DNA of 64,000 bases from assembly GCA_963768415.1 (NCBI GenBank), contig CAVYHX010000019.1:1-64000 (forward strand), read 5' to 3'. The notes beneath the pieces are model-generated. The model had not been told where the DNA came from. It saw only the letters and a list, made by a program, of their open reading frames with translations, and did not search any database. A program made the translations under genes and the position numbers. The first letter of the stretch is position 1. Each line of letters begins with the position of its first letter. Below, piece after piece: positions 54,923-63,742 of this stretch. Origin of the DNA: CAVYHX01 sp963768415. GTDB taxonomy: Bacteria; Pseudomonadota; Gammaproteobacteria; UBA9214.

Positions 54923-56633
54923 ATGAAGAATATCGTCGTACTGGGCGCCGGCACCGGTGGTGCCATCATCACCAACATGCTGAGCGAGAAGGTCGATCTG
55001 AAGGAATGGACCATTACCGTGATCGACAAGGCGGCCGAACACCATTATCAGCCCGGCAACCTGTTTATCCCGTTCCGGCTCTACGGTTACGAAACCCGTG
55101 AGGATATCGCGCGCGACATCACGGCCCCCCTGCCAAAGACGGCCAACCTTCATCAAGGCCGAGATCAATTCGATTGACCCTGCCGCCCGCAAGGTGACAA
55201 CCAGCCGGGGCGAATTCGACTACGACTGGCTGGTCAGCGCCATGGGCTGCCATGTCGTTCCCGAGGAGGTCGAGGGACTCGCCGAAACCATGGGTAAAAA
55301 CGGTGTGTATACCTTCTATCATCTCGATGGCGCACTGGCCATGCAAGCGGCGCTGGACAAGATGGAATCGGGCAAACTGGTGATCGACATTGCGGATATG
55401 CCGATCAAGTGCCCGGTCGCACCGATCGAGTTCGCGTTTCTCGCCGACTACTACTTTCACCAGAAGGGCGTGCGCGACCAGGTTGAAATATCACTGGTAA
55501 CCCCCTACTCCGGCGCTTTCACCAAACCCAACGCCAACCGGGTGCTCACGAAAATTGCCGCGGACAAAAATATCAATATCGTGCCGAATTTCAGCCTGGA
55601 ACGGGTCGACGCGGACAACAGGGCCATACATTCCTACGAGGGCAGCAAGATCGACTATGACCTGCTGTGCATCATCCCGCCGAACCTGGGCCCGCAGGCG
55701 CTGGAAGACTCCGGACTGGGTGACGGCACCGGCTATGCCATGACCGACCCGAAGACACTCAAGCACCGCAAGGCGGACCATATCTTCCTGCTGGGGGACA
55801 ACACCAATGTCACGACCTCCAAGGCCGGATCCGTGGCGCACTTCGAGGCCGAGACCGTGGTGGAGAACCTGCTCCGCGAGATCGACGGTAAAAAGCCGCT
55901 GCCAAGCTTCGACGGGCATGCCAACTGCTATATCGAATCCGGTTACCACAAGGCGCTGCTGATCGATTTCAACTACGACGTCGAACCCATGGAGGGCAAG
56001 TTTCCCATGCCGATGGTCGGACCGTTCGATCTGCTCAAGGAGACCCATATGAACCACATGGGCAAGATCATGTTCGACTGGATCTACTGGAACATGCTGC
56101 TGCCGGGCTATCTGCCGATGGTCCCCATGCTGCCGTCCCAGATGAACTTCGTGGGCAAGGACATGTCGACCCACCCCAAGATTCAGCAATCGCAAAACGT
56201 CAAGGTCGGCGACATCATGACCCGCGATGTTGCCACGGTCCCGGAAGGCACTTCGCTCAACAGCGCCGCAGAGATCATGGCCCAGCGTGGTATCAGCAGC
56301 CTGCCGATCGTCGATGTCAATAACAAACTGATCGGGGTGCTCACCGAGGCGGACTTCCTGGCCGCGCTCAATATCAAGGAAGAGTCCGGCATCAGGAACC
56401 TGTTCAATACCGTTATCCGTCGCAACCGCGCACCCAAGACCCGCGGGACAACGGTCGACGGACTCATGACACGCAAGCCGATCACCGTGAAGGAGCAGGA
56501 TACCCTGCAAACGGCAATCCACCTCATGGACAAGAACCGGATCAAGCGGCTCATTATCACGGATGACAGCCAGCACGTGACCGGGCTGATATCACGGCCG
56601 GACCTGATCAGGCTGTTTACCGGCAAAAAGTGA
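54923..56633 (+). CDS. Sulfide:quinone reductase-like flavoprotein with C-terminal CBS pair, frameshifted
   Basis: The N-terminal frame is an FAD-binding Rossmann domain (KNIVVLGAGTGGAIITNML) with HHYQPGNLFIPFRLYGYE. A shift near 55140 moves the frame, which continues with VSAMGCHVVPEEVEGLAE, MPIKCPVAPIEFAFLADYYF and FLLGDNTNVTTSKAGSVAHF. These resemble SQR, with cysteines in MGCH, IKCP and ANCYIE. After about residue 430 come two CBS motifs (VGDIMTRDVATVPEG..., VDGLMTRKPITVKEQ...). The fusion is unusual for SQR. Full length would be about 569 residues. Substrate is not proven. Confidence 0.8.
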
Positions 56634-56675
56634 TATTTGCCGCCGCGTCGTGCAGTCCGTAGCCGTGAGTGCCGT

Positions 56676-57116
56676 TCAGCCGGGTGCGGCGGCATACAGC
56701 GCGGCGGCACGCCGCTGAAACCGGTCGAAGACATCATGCATCATCAGTCCTATCAACTCGCCGGCCACAACTTCCATGAGCGGGGACTGCATCTCGATCT
56801 CGATAGTCACCGTGGTCACGGATCCCTGCCCGTCGGGTGTAAACTGCCATTCGACCTGCATTCTTCTGAACGGTGCCGCCTGCGAGGTGATCTGCAGATG
56901 CGCGGGGCGTTCCAGCACGGCACGGGACTCGAACCGGAGTTGCCGGATACCGAGATCGATCTCCTGCAGCACGTGCAGGACATTGCCCTCACGGCGCTGG
57001 ATCGTGGCGCGCGGCCAGTGCGGCAAAAACTCGGGATAACGTTCGATATCGGCTGCCAGATCGAACATCTGCTCTGCCGTGTAGGGCAGCCGGTGTGCCG
57101 CGCGCTGCCGTTTCAA
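56676..57116 (-). CDS. ratA: RatA/COQ10-family START-domain protein
   Basis: The 146-residue protein has RLPYTAEQMFDLAADIERYP and FLPHWPRATIQRREGNVLH, then IGLMMHDVFDRFQRRAAALY, matching the RatA/COQ10 family. Members bind ubiquinone or inhibit ribosome subunit joining. It is convergent to the SQR-like gene. smpB, its usual neighbour, is not here. Confidence 0.85.
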   Translation of the reverse strand: MKRQRAAHRLPYTAEQMFDLAADIERYPEFLPHWPRATIQRREGNVLHVLQEIDLGIRQLRFESRAVLERPAHLQITSQAAPFRRMQVEWQFTPDGQGSVTTVTIEIEMQSPLMEVVAGELIGLMMHDVFDRFQRRAAALYAAAPG

Positions 57117-57285
57117 TATTCTGTCCGGTTCACTGGATCGACCCCCCCCGCTGGAAAATTTCCCCCAAGGATAACCCCTGATCCGCGCGCAGACATCTGC
57201 CCGGTATCCGCGCAGGGTGCGCGTTTTTCAGCGTGGCCGGCAGCATTGCGCAAAAACCGGCCCGTAACGGCATGAATGGCCGTTT

Positions 57286-57299
57286 TTGATTCACATCAA
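57286..57299 (+). promoter_or_regulatory. FNR/ANR box upstream of ppsA
   Basis: TTGAT-TCAC-ATCAA matches the FNR consensus TTGATNNNNATCAA exactly. It is 19 bases before a small ORF and about 170 before ppsA. No clear -35/-10 was set. Confidence 0.75.
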
Positions 57300-57317
57300 T
57301 ACTGGCAGAGGTGAAAT

Positions 57318-57470
57318 ATGGCAAACAGTCAGTCTCACCATCCGCCGGCGAATGTCAGGCGCGTCATTGCCTGGCCCCGGCGCGATCCGGGCAGCCGCGG
57401 CCACGTCATGACAGCAGACCTGAGCGGCACCGGAGCACACAATATGACTGATAAACGGAAACCACGATGA
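57318..57470 (+). CDS. Small ORF (50 residues) overlapping the ppsA start, possible leader
   Basis: An ATG at 57318 preceded by GAGGTG at good spacing opens a 50-residue frame (MANSQSHHPPANVRRVIAWP...) ending in a TGA that overlaps the ppsA ATG. The overlap suggests translational coupling. ppsA's own ribosome site is weak. The peptide is basic and His/Arg-rich with no recognised family. It could instead be an untranslated leader. Confidence 0.45.
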   Translation: MANSQSHHPPANVRRVIAWPRRDPGSRGHVMTADLSGTGAHNMTDKRKPR

Positions 57471-59890
57471 AAAGCTTCCAGTATATACGCCGCTTCAACG
57501 AACTCGGCATCGGTGATGTACCGCTGGTCGGCGGCAAGAATGCCTCGCTGGGCGAGATGTACCGGGCACTGTCGGGTGAAGGCGTAACGGTACCGAACGG
57601 GTTCGCGACCACGGCACAGGCTTATCGCGACTATCTCGTACACAATAACCTGGACGAGCGCATACGCACGTCTCTGGAAAATCTCGACATCGAGGATGTC
57701 GATGCCCTGGCGACCACCGGCGCCCGGATCCGCGGCTGGATTATCGATGCCGAGCTGCCAGCGCAAATAGCCGATGAGATCCAGGCGGCGTACACCGAGA
57801 TGGAAGCGGAATACGGGCCGGAACCGGACGTCGCCGTGCGCAGCTCCGCGACCGCCGAAGACCTGCCGGACGCCTCGTTCGCGGGGCAGCAGGAGACCTA
57901 CCTGAACATTCGCGGTATCGATCACCTGCTGCGCACCTGCAAACGGGTACTCGCCTCGCTGTTCACCGACCGCGCCATACATTACCGCTTCGACAAGGGC
58001 TTTGAGCACATGAGTATCGCCCTGTCGATCGGCGTGCAGAAGATGGTGCGCTCCGACCTGGGGTCCTCGGGAGTCATCTTCACGCTGGACACGGAAAGCG
58101 GCTTTCGCGATGTCGTGATGATCACCGCGGCCTATGGGCTGGGTGAGAATGTCGTACAGGGCACCGTGAACCCGGATGAATACCTGGTCTTTAAAACAAC
58201 GTTGACTGCTGGCAAATGCCCGATCATCCGCCGCCACCTGGGTGAAAAAGCCATCAAGATGATATATACGAAGGACCCGATCACGGCGGAGGCAGTGCGC
58301 AATGTGCCGGTAAAAAAGGATGCGCGCACCAGTTTCGCCCTGACTGATGACGAGGTGCTGCAGCTGGCGCGCTTTGCGGTTGGCATTGAACGGCATTACT
58401 CGGAACAGGCCGGGCAACCGCGGCCCATGGACATCGAGTGGGCCAAGGACGGCATCAGCGGTGAGCTGTTCATCGTCCAGGCACGCCCGGAAACCGTACA
58501 CTCCACCCGCACGGGTGCGCTGCAGGATATTTTCACGCTGGAAGCGCGCGGCAGGGTGCTCTGCACGGGCAAGAGTGTCGGCGCCAAGATCGGCACCGGC
58601 CACGCCCGTATCATCCTCGAAGCCGCACACATGCACGACCTGCAGCGCGGCGAGGTCCTGGTGACGGATATCACCGACCCCGACTGGGAGCCGGTCATGA
58701 AAATCGCGAGCGCCATCGTCACCAACCGCGGCGGCCGGGTCTGTCATGCAGCCATCGTGGCGCGCGAGCTCGGCATCCCCGCGATTGTCGGTACGGGTAA
58801 CGCAACTCATGAAATCCATGACGGCCGGGAAGTCACCGTTTCCTGCGCGGAAGGCGACGTCGGCTATGTCTACGAGGGCAAGCTCCCGTATACCAAAGAG
58901 GTCGTCGACCTGTCAGGACTGGAACGCCCCAACACCAGCATCATGCTGATCGTGGGCAATCCCGAGCAGGCCCTGGAGTTTGCGGCGTTCCCCAACGACG
59001 GTGTCGGACTGGCGCGCCTGGAGTTCATCATCAATAACAGCATCGGCATTCACCCCCGGGCGTTGCTTGAATATGACACTTTGCCGGACTCCGTCAGGAA
59101 AAAGATCAAGCCGCGCATTGCCGGTTACTCGAGTCCCAGGGATTTCTACATCAACCGCCTGGCCGAAGGTGTCGGCACCATCGCGGCGGCCTTTTACCCC
59201 AAACCGGTCACCGCGCGGATGAGCGATTTCAAGTCGAACGAATATGCCGCACTGATCGGCGGTGATGCATTCGAACCGACGGAGGAGAATCCGATGATCG
59301 GCTTTCGGGGCGCTTCCCGCTACCACTCGCAACAGTTCGCGGAGTGTTTCGCACTTGAATGCGCCGCCATGAAAAAGGTGCGCGCGGACATGGGGCTCGA
59401 CAACCTGGAGCTGATGATTCCGTTCGCGCGCACGGTCGAGGAGGTGCAGCTGGTGCTGGAGCTCATGGCCAGCCACGGCCTCAAGCGGGGCGAGAACGGC
59501 CTCAAGATCAAGCTGATGTGCGAAATCCCGGCAAACGCGATCCGCGCCAGACACTTCCTGGCGCTTTGCGACGGCTTTTCGATCGGGTCCAATGACCTCA
59601 CCCAGCTCACGCTCGGGGTGGACCGGGACTCCGGCATCCTGACGGGCTATGACGAACGCAACGAAGCGGTACTCGACCTCATGGAAATGGCGATCAGGGC
59701 CTGTCAGGCCGAAGGTAAATACATCGGCATTTGCGGGCAGGCGCCCTCGGACTTTCCGGAGATCACGCGCTGGCTGGTCGAACGCGGCATCGAGTCCATC
59801 TCACTCAACCCGGACAGCGTGCTGAAAATGACCCAGGTGGTACTGGAGATCGAGCGTGAACACGCGCGCCGCACTACCTCCGGCGAGTAG
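57467..59890 (+). CDS. ppsA: Phosphoenolpyruvate synthase
   Basis: PpsA converts pyruvate and ATP to PEP, AMP and phosphate for gluconeogenesis. The 807-residue protein has the ATP-grasp N-terminus (GGKNASLGEM, VRSSATAEDLPDASFAGQQE), the swivelling phosphohistidine domain with GGRVCHAAIVARE (usual GGRTCH, here Val), and the C-terminal PEP/pyruvate barrel with FIINNSIGIHP and GICGQAPSD. It is intact and slightly longer than E. coli PpsA. An FNR box lies upstream. Confidence 0.95.
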   Translation: MKSFQYIRRFNELGIGDVPLVGGKNASLGEMYRALSGEGVTVPNGFATTAQAYRDYLVHNNLDERIRTSLENLDIEDVDALATTGARIRGWIIDAELPAQIADEIQAAYTEMEAEYGPEPDVAVRSSATAEDLPDASFAGQQETYLNIRGIDHLLRTCKRVLASLFTDRAIHYRFDKGFEHMSIALSIGVQKMVRSDLGSSGVIFTLDTESGFRDVVMITAAYGLGENVVQGTVNPDEYLVFKTTLTAGKCPIIRRHLGEKAIKMIYTKDPITAEAVRNVPVKKDARTSFALTDDEVLQLARFAVGIERHYSEQAGQPRPMDIEWAKDGISGELFIVQARPETVHSTRTGALQDIFTLEARGRVLCTGKSVGAKIGTGHARIILEAAHMHDLQRGEVLVTDITDPDWEPVMKIASAIVTNRGGRVCHAAIVARELGIPAIVGTGNATHEIHDGREVTVSCAEGDVGYVYEGKLPYTKEVVDLSGLERPNTSIMLIVGNPEQALEFAAFPNDGVGLARLEFIINNSIGIHPRALLEYDTLPDSVRKKIKPRIAGYSSPRDFYINRLAEGVGTIAAAFYPKPVTARMSDFKSNEYAALIGGDAFEPTEENPMIGFRGASRYHSQQFAECFALECAAMKKVRADMGLDNLELMIPFARTVEEVQLVLELMASHGLKRGENGLKIKLMCEIPANAIRARHFLALCDGFSIGSNDLTQLTLGVDRDSGILTGYDERNEAVLDLMEMAIRACQAEGKYIGICGQAPSDFPEITRWLVERGIESISLNPDSVLKMTQVVLEIEREHARRTTSGE

Positions 59891-59929
59891 TAAGCGCGAC
59901 TACTGACTGATGTTACGTTCGATCGTGAT

Positions 59930-60118
59930 TCAGGCTGGATGGACTTTGTAGTAACGGGAGAGTTCTTCTTCGACACAGGACGTCAGCATGAGCAACTGTG
60001 AAAGCGTTTTAATGTGCACGTCGCCGTGTTCGATGATCAGCAGCTGCAGACAGTAATCGACCGCCCGTACTTGCCGGTTATTCCGCCTGTCTATACTGGA
60101 ATCGGTTTCCTGCATCAC
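59930..60118 (-). CDS. Hypothetical small protein
   Basis: A 62-residue frame from a GTG at 60118 (reading ...DYCLQLLIIEHGDVHIKTLSQL) lies between ppsA and rph. It has no clear ribosome-binding site and no family. It is amphipathic rather than random-looking, but could be non-coding. Confidence 0.3.
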   Translation of the reverse strand: MMQETDSSIDRRNNRQVRAVDYCLQLLIIEHGDVHIKTLSQLLMLTSCVEEELSRYYKVHPA

Positions 60119-60351
60119 GTGCCCCGAGCATGTGCGCCGTTGCTCTATTGATATAGTTTGTTATTTTTAGTTCTTTAGTAGCTCCCATAAGATAGCAGTG
60201 ATCAGGGGCAAATGACACCAGGTCCTCGCCGCCGCGGGCAGAATATCGCGGCATAATGCTCCTTACCCCAATTAAATCAATCACCTTGGTAGCCAGGCAG
60301 CCATAACAGGCTATAATCCGCGGCGTGTTATCCAACCCACAGGAACCAGCC

Positions 60352-61071
60352 ATGCGCCCCAGTAACCGCGCCCCAGACGAAATGCGCCCCGTCCGCATCA
60401 CCCGCAATTACACCATGCACGCCGAAGGGTCGGTACTGGTGGAATTCGGCGACACCCGGGTCCTGTGCAATGCCACGGTCGAGGACCGGGTACCCGGGTT
60501 CCTGCGGGGCAAGGGCGAAGGCTGGGTCACTGCCGAGTACGGCATGCTGCCGCGCTCGACCAACAGCCGCATGGGACGGGAAGCCGCCCGTGGCAAACAG
60601 GGTGGCCGCACCATGGAGATCCAGCGCCTGATCGGACGCTCGTTGCGGGCCGTGATGGACATGCAGGCACTCGGGGAGCGCTCCATTACCATCGATTGCG
60701 ATGTCATCCAGGCCGATGGCGGCACCCGCACCGCCAGTATTACCGGGGGCTATGTCGCCCTCGCAGATGCCGTTTCGCACCTGCTCGATGCCAAAATATT
60801 GAAGCAGACCCCGCTGACCGGCGGGGTGGCCTCGGTTTCTGTCGGTATTTACCAGGGGACGCCGGTGCTGGACCTGGACTACCCGGAGGACTGCAATGCG
60901 GAGACCGACATGAACGTGGTCATGAACAATAAAGGCGATTTCATCGAGGTACAGGGCACCGCCGAAGGTCACCCGTTCTCCATGGATGAACTCAATGCCA
61001 TGCTGGCACTGGCACGACGAGGCATCGACCGGCTGCTCGCCAGTCAGCAGGCCGCCCTGGACCAGGAGTGA
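60352..61071 (+). CDS. rph: Ribonuclease PH
   Basis: RNase PH trims tRNA 3' ends with phosphate. The ATG at 60352 (MRPSNRAPDEMRPVRITRNY) follows AGGA. GSVLVEFGDTRVLCNATVED, GWVTAEYGMLPRSTNSRM and DCDVIQADGGTRTASITGG are typical. 239 residues. A TATAAT hexamer at 60312-60317 is a likely -10. Upstream of rdgB. Confidence 0.96.
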   Translation: MRPSNRAPDEMRPVRITRNYTMHAEGSVLVEFGDTRVLCNATVEDRVPGFLRGKGEGWVTAEYGMLPRSTNSRMGREAARGKQGGRTMEIQRLIGRSLRAVMDMQALGERSITIDCDVIQADGGTRTASITGGYVALADAVSHLLDAKILKQTPLTGGVASVSVGIYQGTPVLDLDYPEDCNAETDMNVVMNNKGDFIEVQGTAEGHPFSMDELNAMLALARRGIDRLLASQQAALDQE

Positions 61072-61078
61072 GTCCGCG

Positions 61079-61681
61079 GTGAAAGACTTCGTCCTCGCCA
61101 GCAGCAACCCGGGGAAGGTACGCGAGATTCAGCAGCTGCTCTCCGGACTGGACCTCAACGTACGCCCACAAACCGATTTCGGGGTTACTGATGCCGAAGA
61201 GACCGGCCTGACCTTTGTCGAAAATGCCCTGCTCAAGGCACGCCATGCCGCTGAGCAAACCGGTCTTGCGGCACTCGCGGACGATTCCGGTCTCGAGGTA
61301 GACGCCCTCGACGGCGCACCGGGTATCTATTCGGCACGCTTTGCCGGTATGGGTGCGAGTGACCGGGACAATCTCGAGAAACTGCTCGCGGAACTGCGCA
61401 GCGTGCCGCCCGAACGGCGTACTGCACGGTTCCAGTGCCTGCTGGTCTGTCTGCGCCATGCCCGCGACCCGACACCCTTGATTTGCCAGGGCACCTGGGA
61501 AGGAACGATCCTGCTCGAGCCGGTCGGTGACAACGGCTTTGGCTATGACCCGGTATTCTACGTGCCGACCCATGACTGCTCGTCCGCCCAGCTGCCCGCA
61601 GCAGTGAAAAACGCACTCAGTCACCGCGGACAGGCATTGCAGCAGCTGGCAGCGGCGCTGGCGCGCAGCGCACATTCATAA
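61079..61681 (+). CDS. rdgB: XTP/dITP pyrophosphatase RdgB
   Basis: RdgB removes non-canonical purine triphosphates. The GTG start at 61079 gives VKDFVLASSNPGKVREIQ, the conserved start. LADDSGLEVDALDGAPGIYSA and NGFGYDPVFYVP follow, and SHRGQALQQL closes. 200 residues, 7 bases after rph. Confidence 0.95.
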   Translation: MKDFVLASSNPGKVREIQQLLSGLDLNVRPQTDFGVTDAEETGLTFVENALLKARHAAEQTGLAALADDSGLEVDALDGAPGIYSARFAGMGASDRDNLEKLLAELRSVPPERRTARFQCLLVCLRHARDPTPLICQGTWEGTILLEPVGDNGFGYDPVFYVPTHDCSSAQLPAAVKNALSHRGQALQQLAAALARSAHS

Positions 61682-62062
61682 CCGGCCTGGTTGCCCCGGG
61701 TACCGGCAGCTCCAGCCGGGGCAAGCGAGCGCATTCCGGGCCTGCTGTTCCCGCAACGGCTGTGGATAAGTATGTGGATAACAACTGCGGCAAGCGCCAC
61801 AACCCGCGCATAATTAATCGGTTAGCGCGCCCGGGGCATTATTTGCCCGGTAAATATTTTTTCATTAGAAACAATGTATTAACAAAATTGCCGCCCTGAC
61901 CGGCCGGACATAATCCGCGCAGTCGCTGCTTTTAAATAAAATTTTATGCCCTCATTAGCCTGGTGAATAACTTTACCGCTGCCGGCCAGGTCCACCCGCT
62001 CAGTGCGCAGTGACGCCGCGGCAGCCTTTGCCACAGATGCTCGATAATCATACAGTTGCCGC
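61682..62062. other. Intergenic region with two DnaA boxes
   Basis: TGTGGATAA occurs twice (61761-61769 and 61773-61781), 12 bases apart; each is a perfect DnaA box (TTATCCACA on the other strand). A TTGCCCCGG / CCGGGGCAA inverted repeat at about 61691-61724 precedes it. The rest is AT-rich. No gene. It is not at a known oriC position next to dnaA. Confidence 0.6.
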
Positions 62063-63250
62063 ATGTCATTCCGGTTCACCGCCACACCGCCGCTCAGCCT
62101 CTACATCCACATCCCGTGGTGTGTGCGCAAATGCCCCTATTGTGATTTCAACTCGCACACGGCCCGTGGCGACATTCCCGAGCCGGCCTATATCGATGCC
62201 CTGATCGCCGACCTGGAACAGGATTCGCCCGCCGTCTGGGGCCGTCCGGTGGCAAGTATTTTTATCGGCGGCGGCACACCCAGCCTGTTTTCGCCAGCGG
62301 GTATCGAGCGCCTGCTCAGTGCGGTACGCGCCCGCATCGTGCTGAAACCGGGCGCAGAGATCACCCTGGAGGCCAATCCCGGCACCGTCGACCAGGCACG
62401 CTTCACCGGTTTTCGCGCCGCGGGCATCAACCGGCTGTCCATCGGCATTCAGAGCTTTCAGTCGCCGCTGCTGGAACAGATCGGCCGCATCCATGATGGC
62501 ACGGCCGCGCACATGGCCGTCGCGGCGGCACGCGCAGCCGGCTTCGACAACTTCAACCTGGACCTGATGTTTGGTCTGCCCGGGCAGGACATTGACCAGG
62601 CCCTGGACGACCTGCGCACCGCCATGGACCTGCAGCCGGCGCATATCTCCTGGTATGAACTGACCATCGAGCCGAACACCTGGTTTCACCGCCACCCGCC
62701 GCAGCAACCCGACGACGGCACCCTCTGGGACATGCAGACTGCGGGCCGCGCGCTGCTGGCGGATGGCGGCTATCCGCGCTACGAAGTGTCCGCCTACGCC
62801 CGTCCCCGCCGCGCGTGCGGGCATAACATGAATTACTGGCAGTTCGGCGATTACCTCGGCATCGGTGCCGGCGCGCATGCCAAGCTGACTGACCCGGCAA
62901 ACCGGACCATCCAGCGCATCACCAAGGTGCGTCACCCGCGCACTTATCTGGACAGCGCACATACAGCACAGCGTATCGGATCGGTGCAGAACCTCTCGAC
63001 TGATGATGTCATCCTGGAATACGCCATGAATGCATTGCGTCTCGATCAGGGTTTCACTGCGGCAGACTTCAGCGCCGCCACCGGATTGCACTGGGCGTGT
63101 ATCGAACAGCGCGTGGCGACGGCAATCGAAGCGGACCTGCTCATTGAACACAACGGTGCAATCCGGACTTCCCCGCGAGGAGAGCGCTACCTCAATGACC
63201 TGCTGCAATCCTGGATACCAGCCACATCCCGCCATGCTCGAGCCGGTTGA
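62063..63250 (+). CDS. hemW: Radical SAM family heme chaperone HemW
   Basis: HemW is a heme-trafficking protein of the radical SAM superfamily, related to HemN. SLYIHIPWCVRKCPYCDFN carries CxxxCxxC near residue 20. ASIFIGGGTPSLF, RLSIGIQSFQSPLLE and FNLDLMFGLPGQD follow. 395 residues, intact. It follows rdgB and precedes two small cysteine- and Rho-related genes. Confidence 0.95.
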   Translation: MSFRFTATPPLSLYIHIPWCVRKCPYCDFNSHTARGDIPEPAYIDALIADLEQDSPAVWGRPVASIFIGGGTPSLFSPAGIERLLSAVRARIVLKPGAEITLEANPGTVDQARFTGFRAAGINRLSIGIQSFQSPLLEQIGRIHDGTAAHMAVAAARAAGFDNFNLDLMFGLPGQDIDQALDDLRTAMDLQPAHISWYELTIEPNTWFHRHPPQQPDDGTLWDMQTAGRALLADGGYPRYEVSAYARPRRACGHNMNYWQFGDYLGIGAGAHAKLTDPANRTIQRITKVRHPRTYLDSAHTAQRIGSVQNLSTDDVILEYAMNALRLDQGFTAADFSAATGLHWACIEQRVATAIEADLLIEHNGAIRTSPRGERYLNDLLQSWIPATSRHARAG

Positions 63251-63416
63251 TTGTCCCTACTGCGGCGAGCCCATCGACACCGATGTGGACACTACCGCCG
63301 GAAACCAGGACTATATCGAGGATTGCCCGGTCTGCTGCCGACCGATTGAATTTCATGTGGAAATCGGTATTAATGAGGAAACATTTGCACTCACTGCCCG
63401 CCGTGACGATGACTGA
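63234..63416 (+). CDS. CPXCG-motif cysteine-rich small protein
   Basis: The 60-residue protein has CPYCGEPIDTDVD and YIEDCPVCCRPIEFHVEI, matching the CPXCG family (two CxxC pairs, likely zinc). It overlaps the end of hemW by 17 bases. Function unknown. Confidence 0.9.
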   Translation: MLEPVDCPYCGEPIDTDVDTTAGNQDYIEDCPVCCRPIEFHVEIGINEETFALTARRDDD

Positions 63417-63426
63417 GACGCATGCC

Positions 63427-63666
63427 ATGAATGACAGATACAATCCGGTTGATTGCGGCCTGCACAGTGAATACGAACTGGCCATCATGCACCACGACAC
63501 ACTGCAATTGACATGGCATGACACTAACGGCACAACCCGCATCGACCTGCTGCAGCCCACCGACCTGTGCACCCGGAACGGTGCAGAGTTTCTGCACGCC
63601 ACCGGTAGCGACGGCACCATCCACGAGATCCGGCTCGACCGGATCAGGGGCTACAAAAAGGTATGA
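63427..63666 (+). CDS. rof: Rho-binding antiterminator, Rof/YaeO family
   Basis: The 79-residue protein starts MNDRYNPVDCGLHSEYELAI and continues with LQLTWHDTNGTTRIDLL, EFLHATGSDGTIHEIRLD and RIRGYKKV. The pattern (NxxYxPxxC start, Tyr/Glu, Leu-Arg-Leu-Asp) matches Rof, which binds Rho and blocks termination. The start is at 63427, 10 bases after the CPXCG gene. Confidence 0.85.
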   Translation: MNDRYNPVDCGLHSEYELAIMHHDTLQLTWHDTNGTTRIDLLQPTDLCTRNGAEFLHATGSDGTIHEIRLDRIRGYKKV

Positions 63667-63742
63667 CCTGCACCCTGTCGGTCAGCAGCTGGCAAGACCA
63701 TTCGACAGCAGCCCGCTCCAGCATGACCGGTACCGGCCCTGA

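Noticed and set aside
56676..57116. RatA as part of a toxin-antitoxin pair
   Set aside because: No antitoxin-like partner (RatB) or smpB lies next to it, and COQ10-type ubiquinone binding explains it as well.
61761..61781. Chromosomal replication origin
   Set aside because: Only two DnaA boxes are present, with no AT-rich unwinding repeats or dnaA, dnaN or gidA neighbours; kept only as a DnaA-box site.
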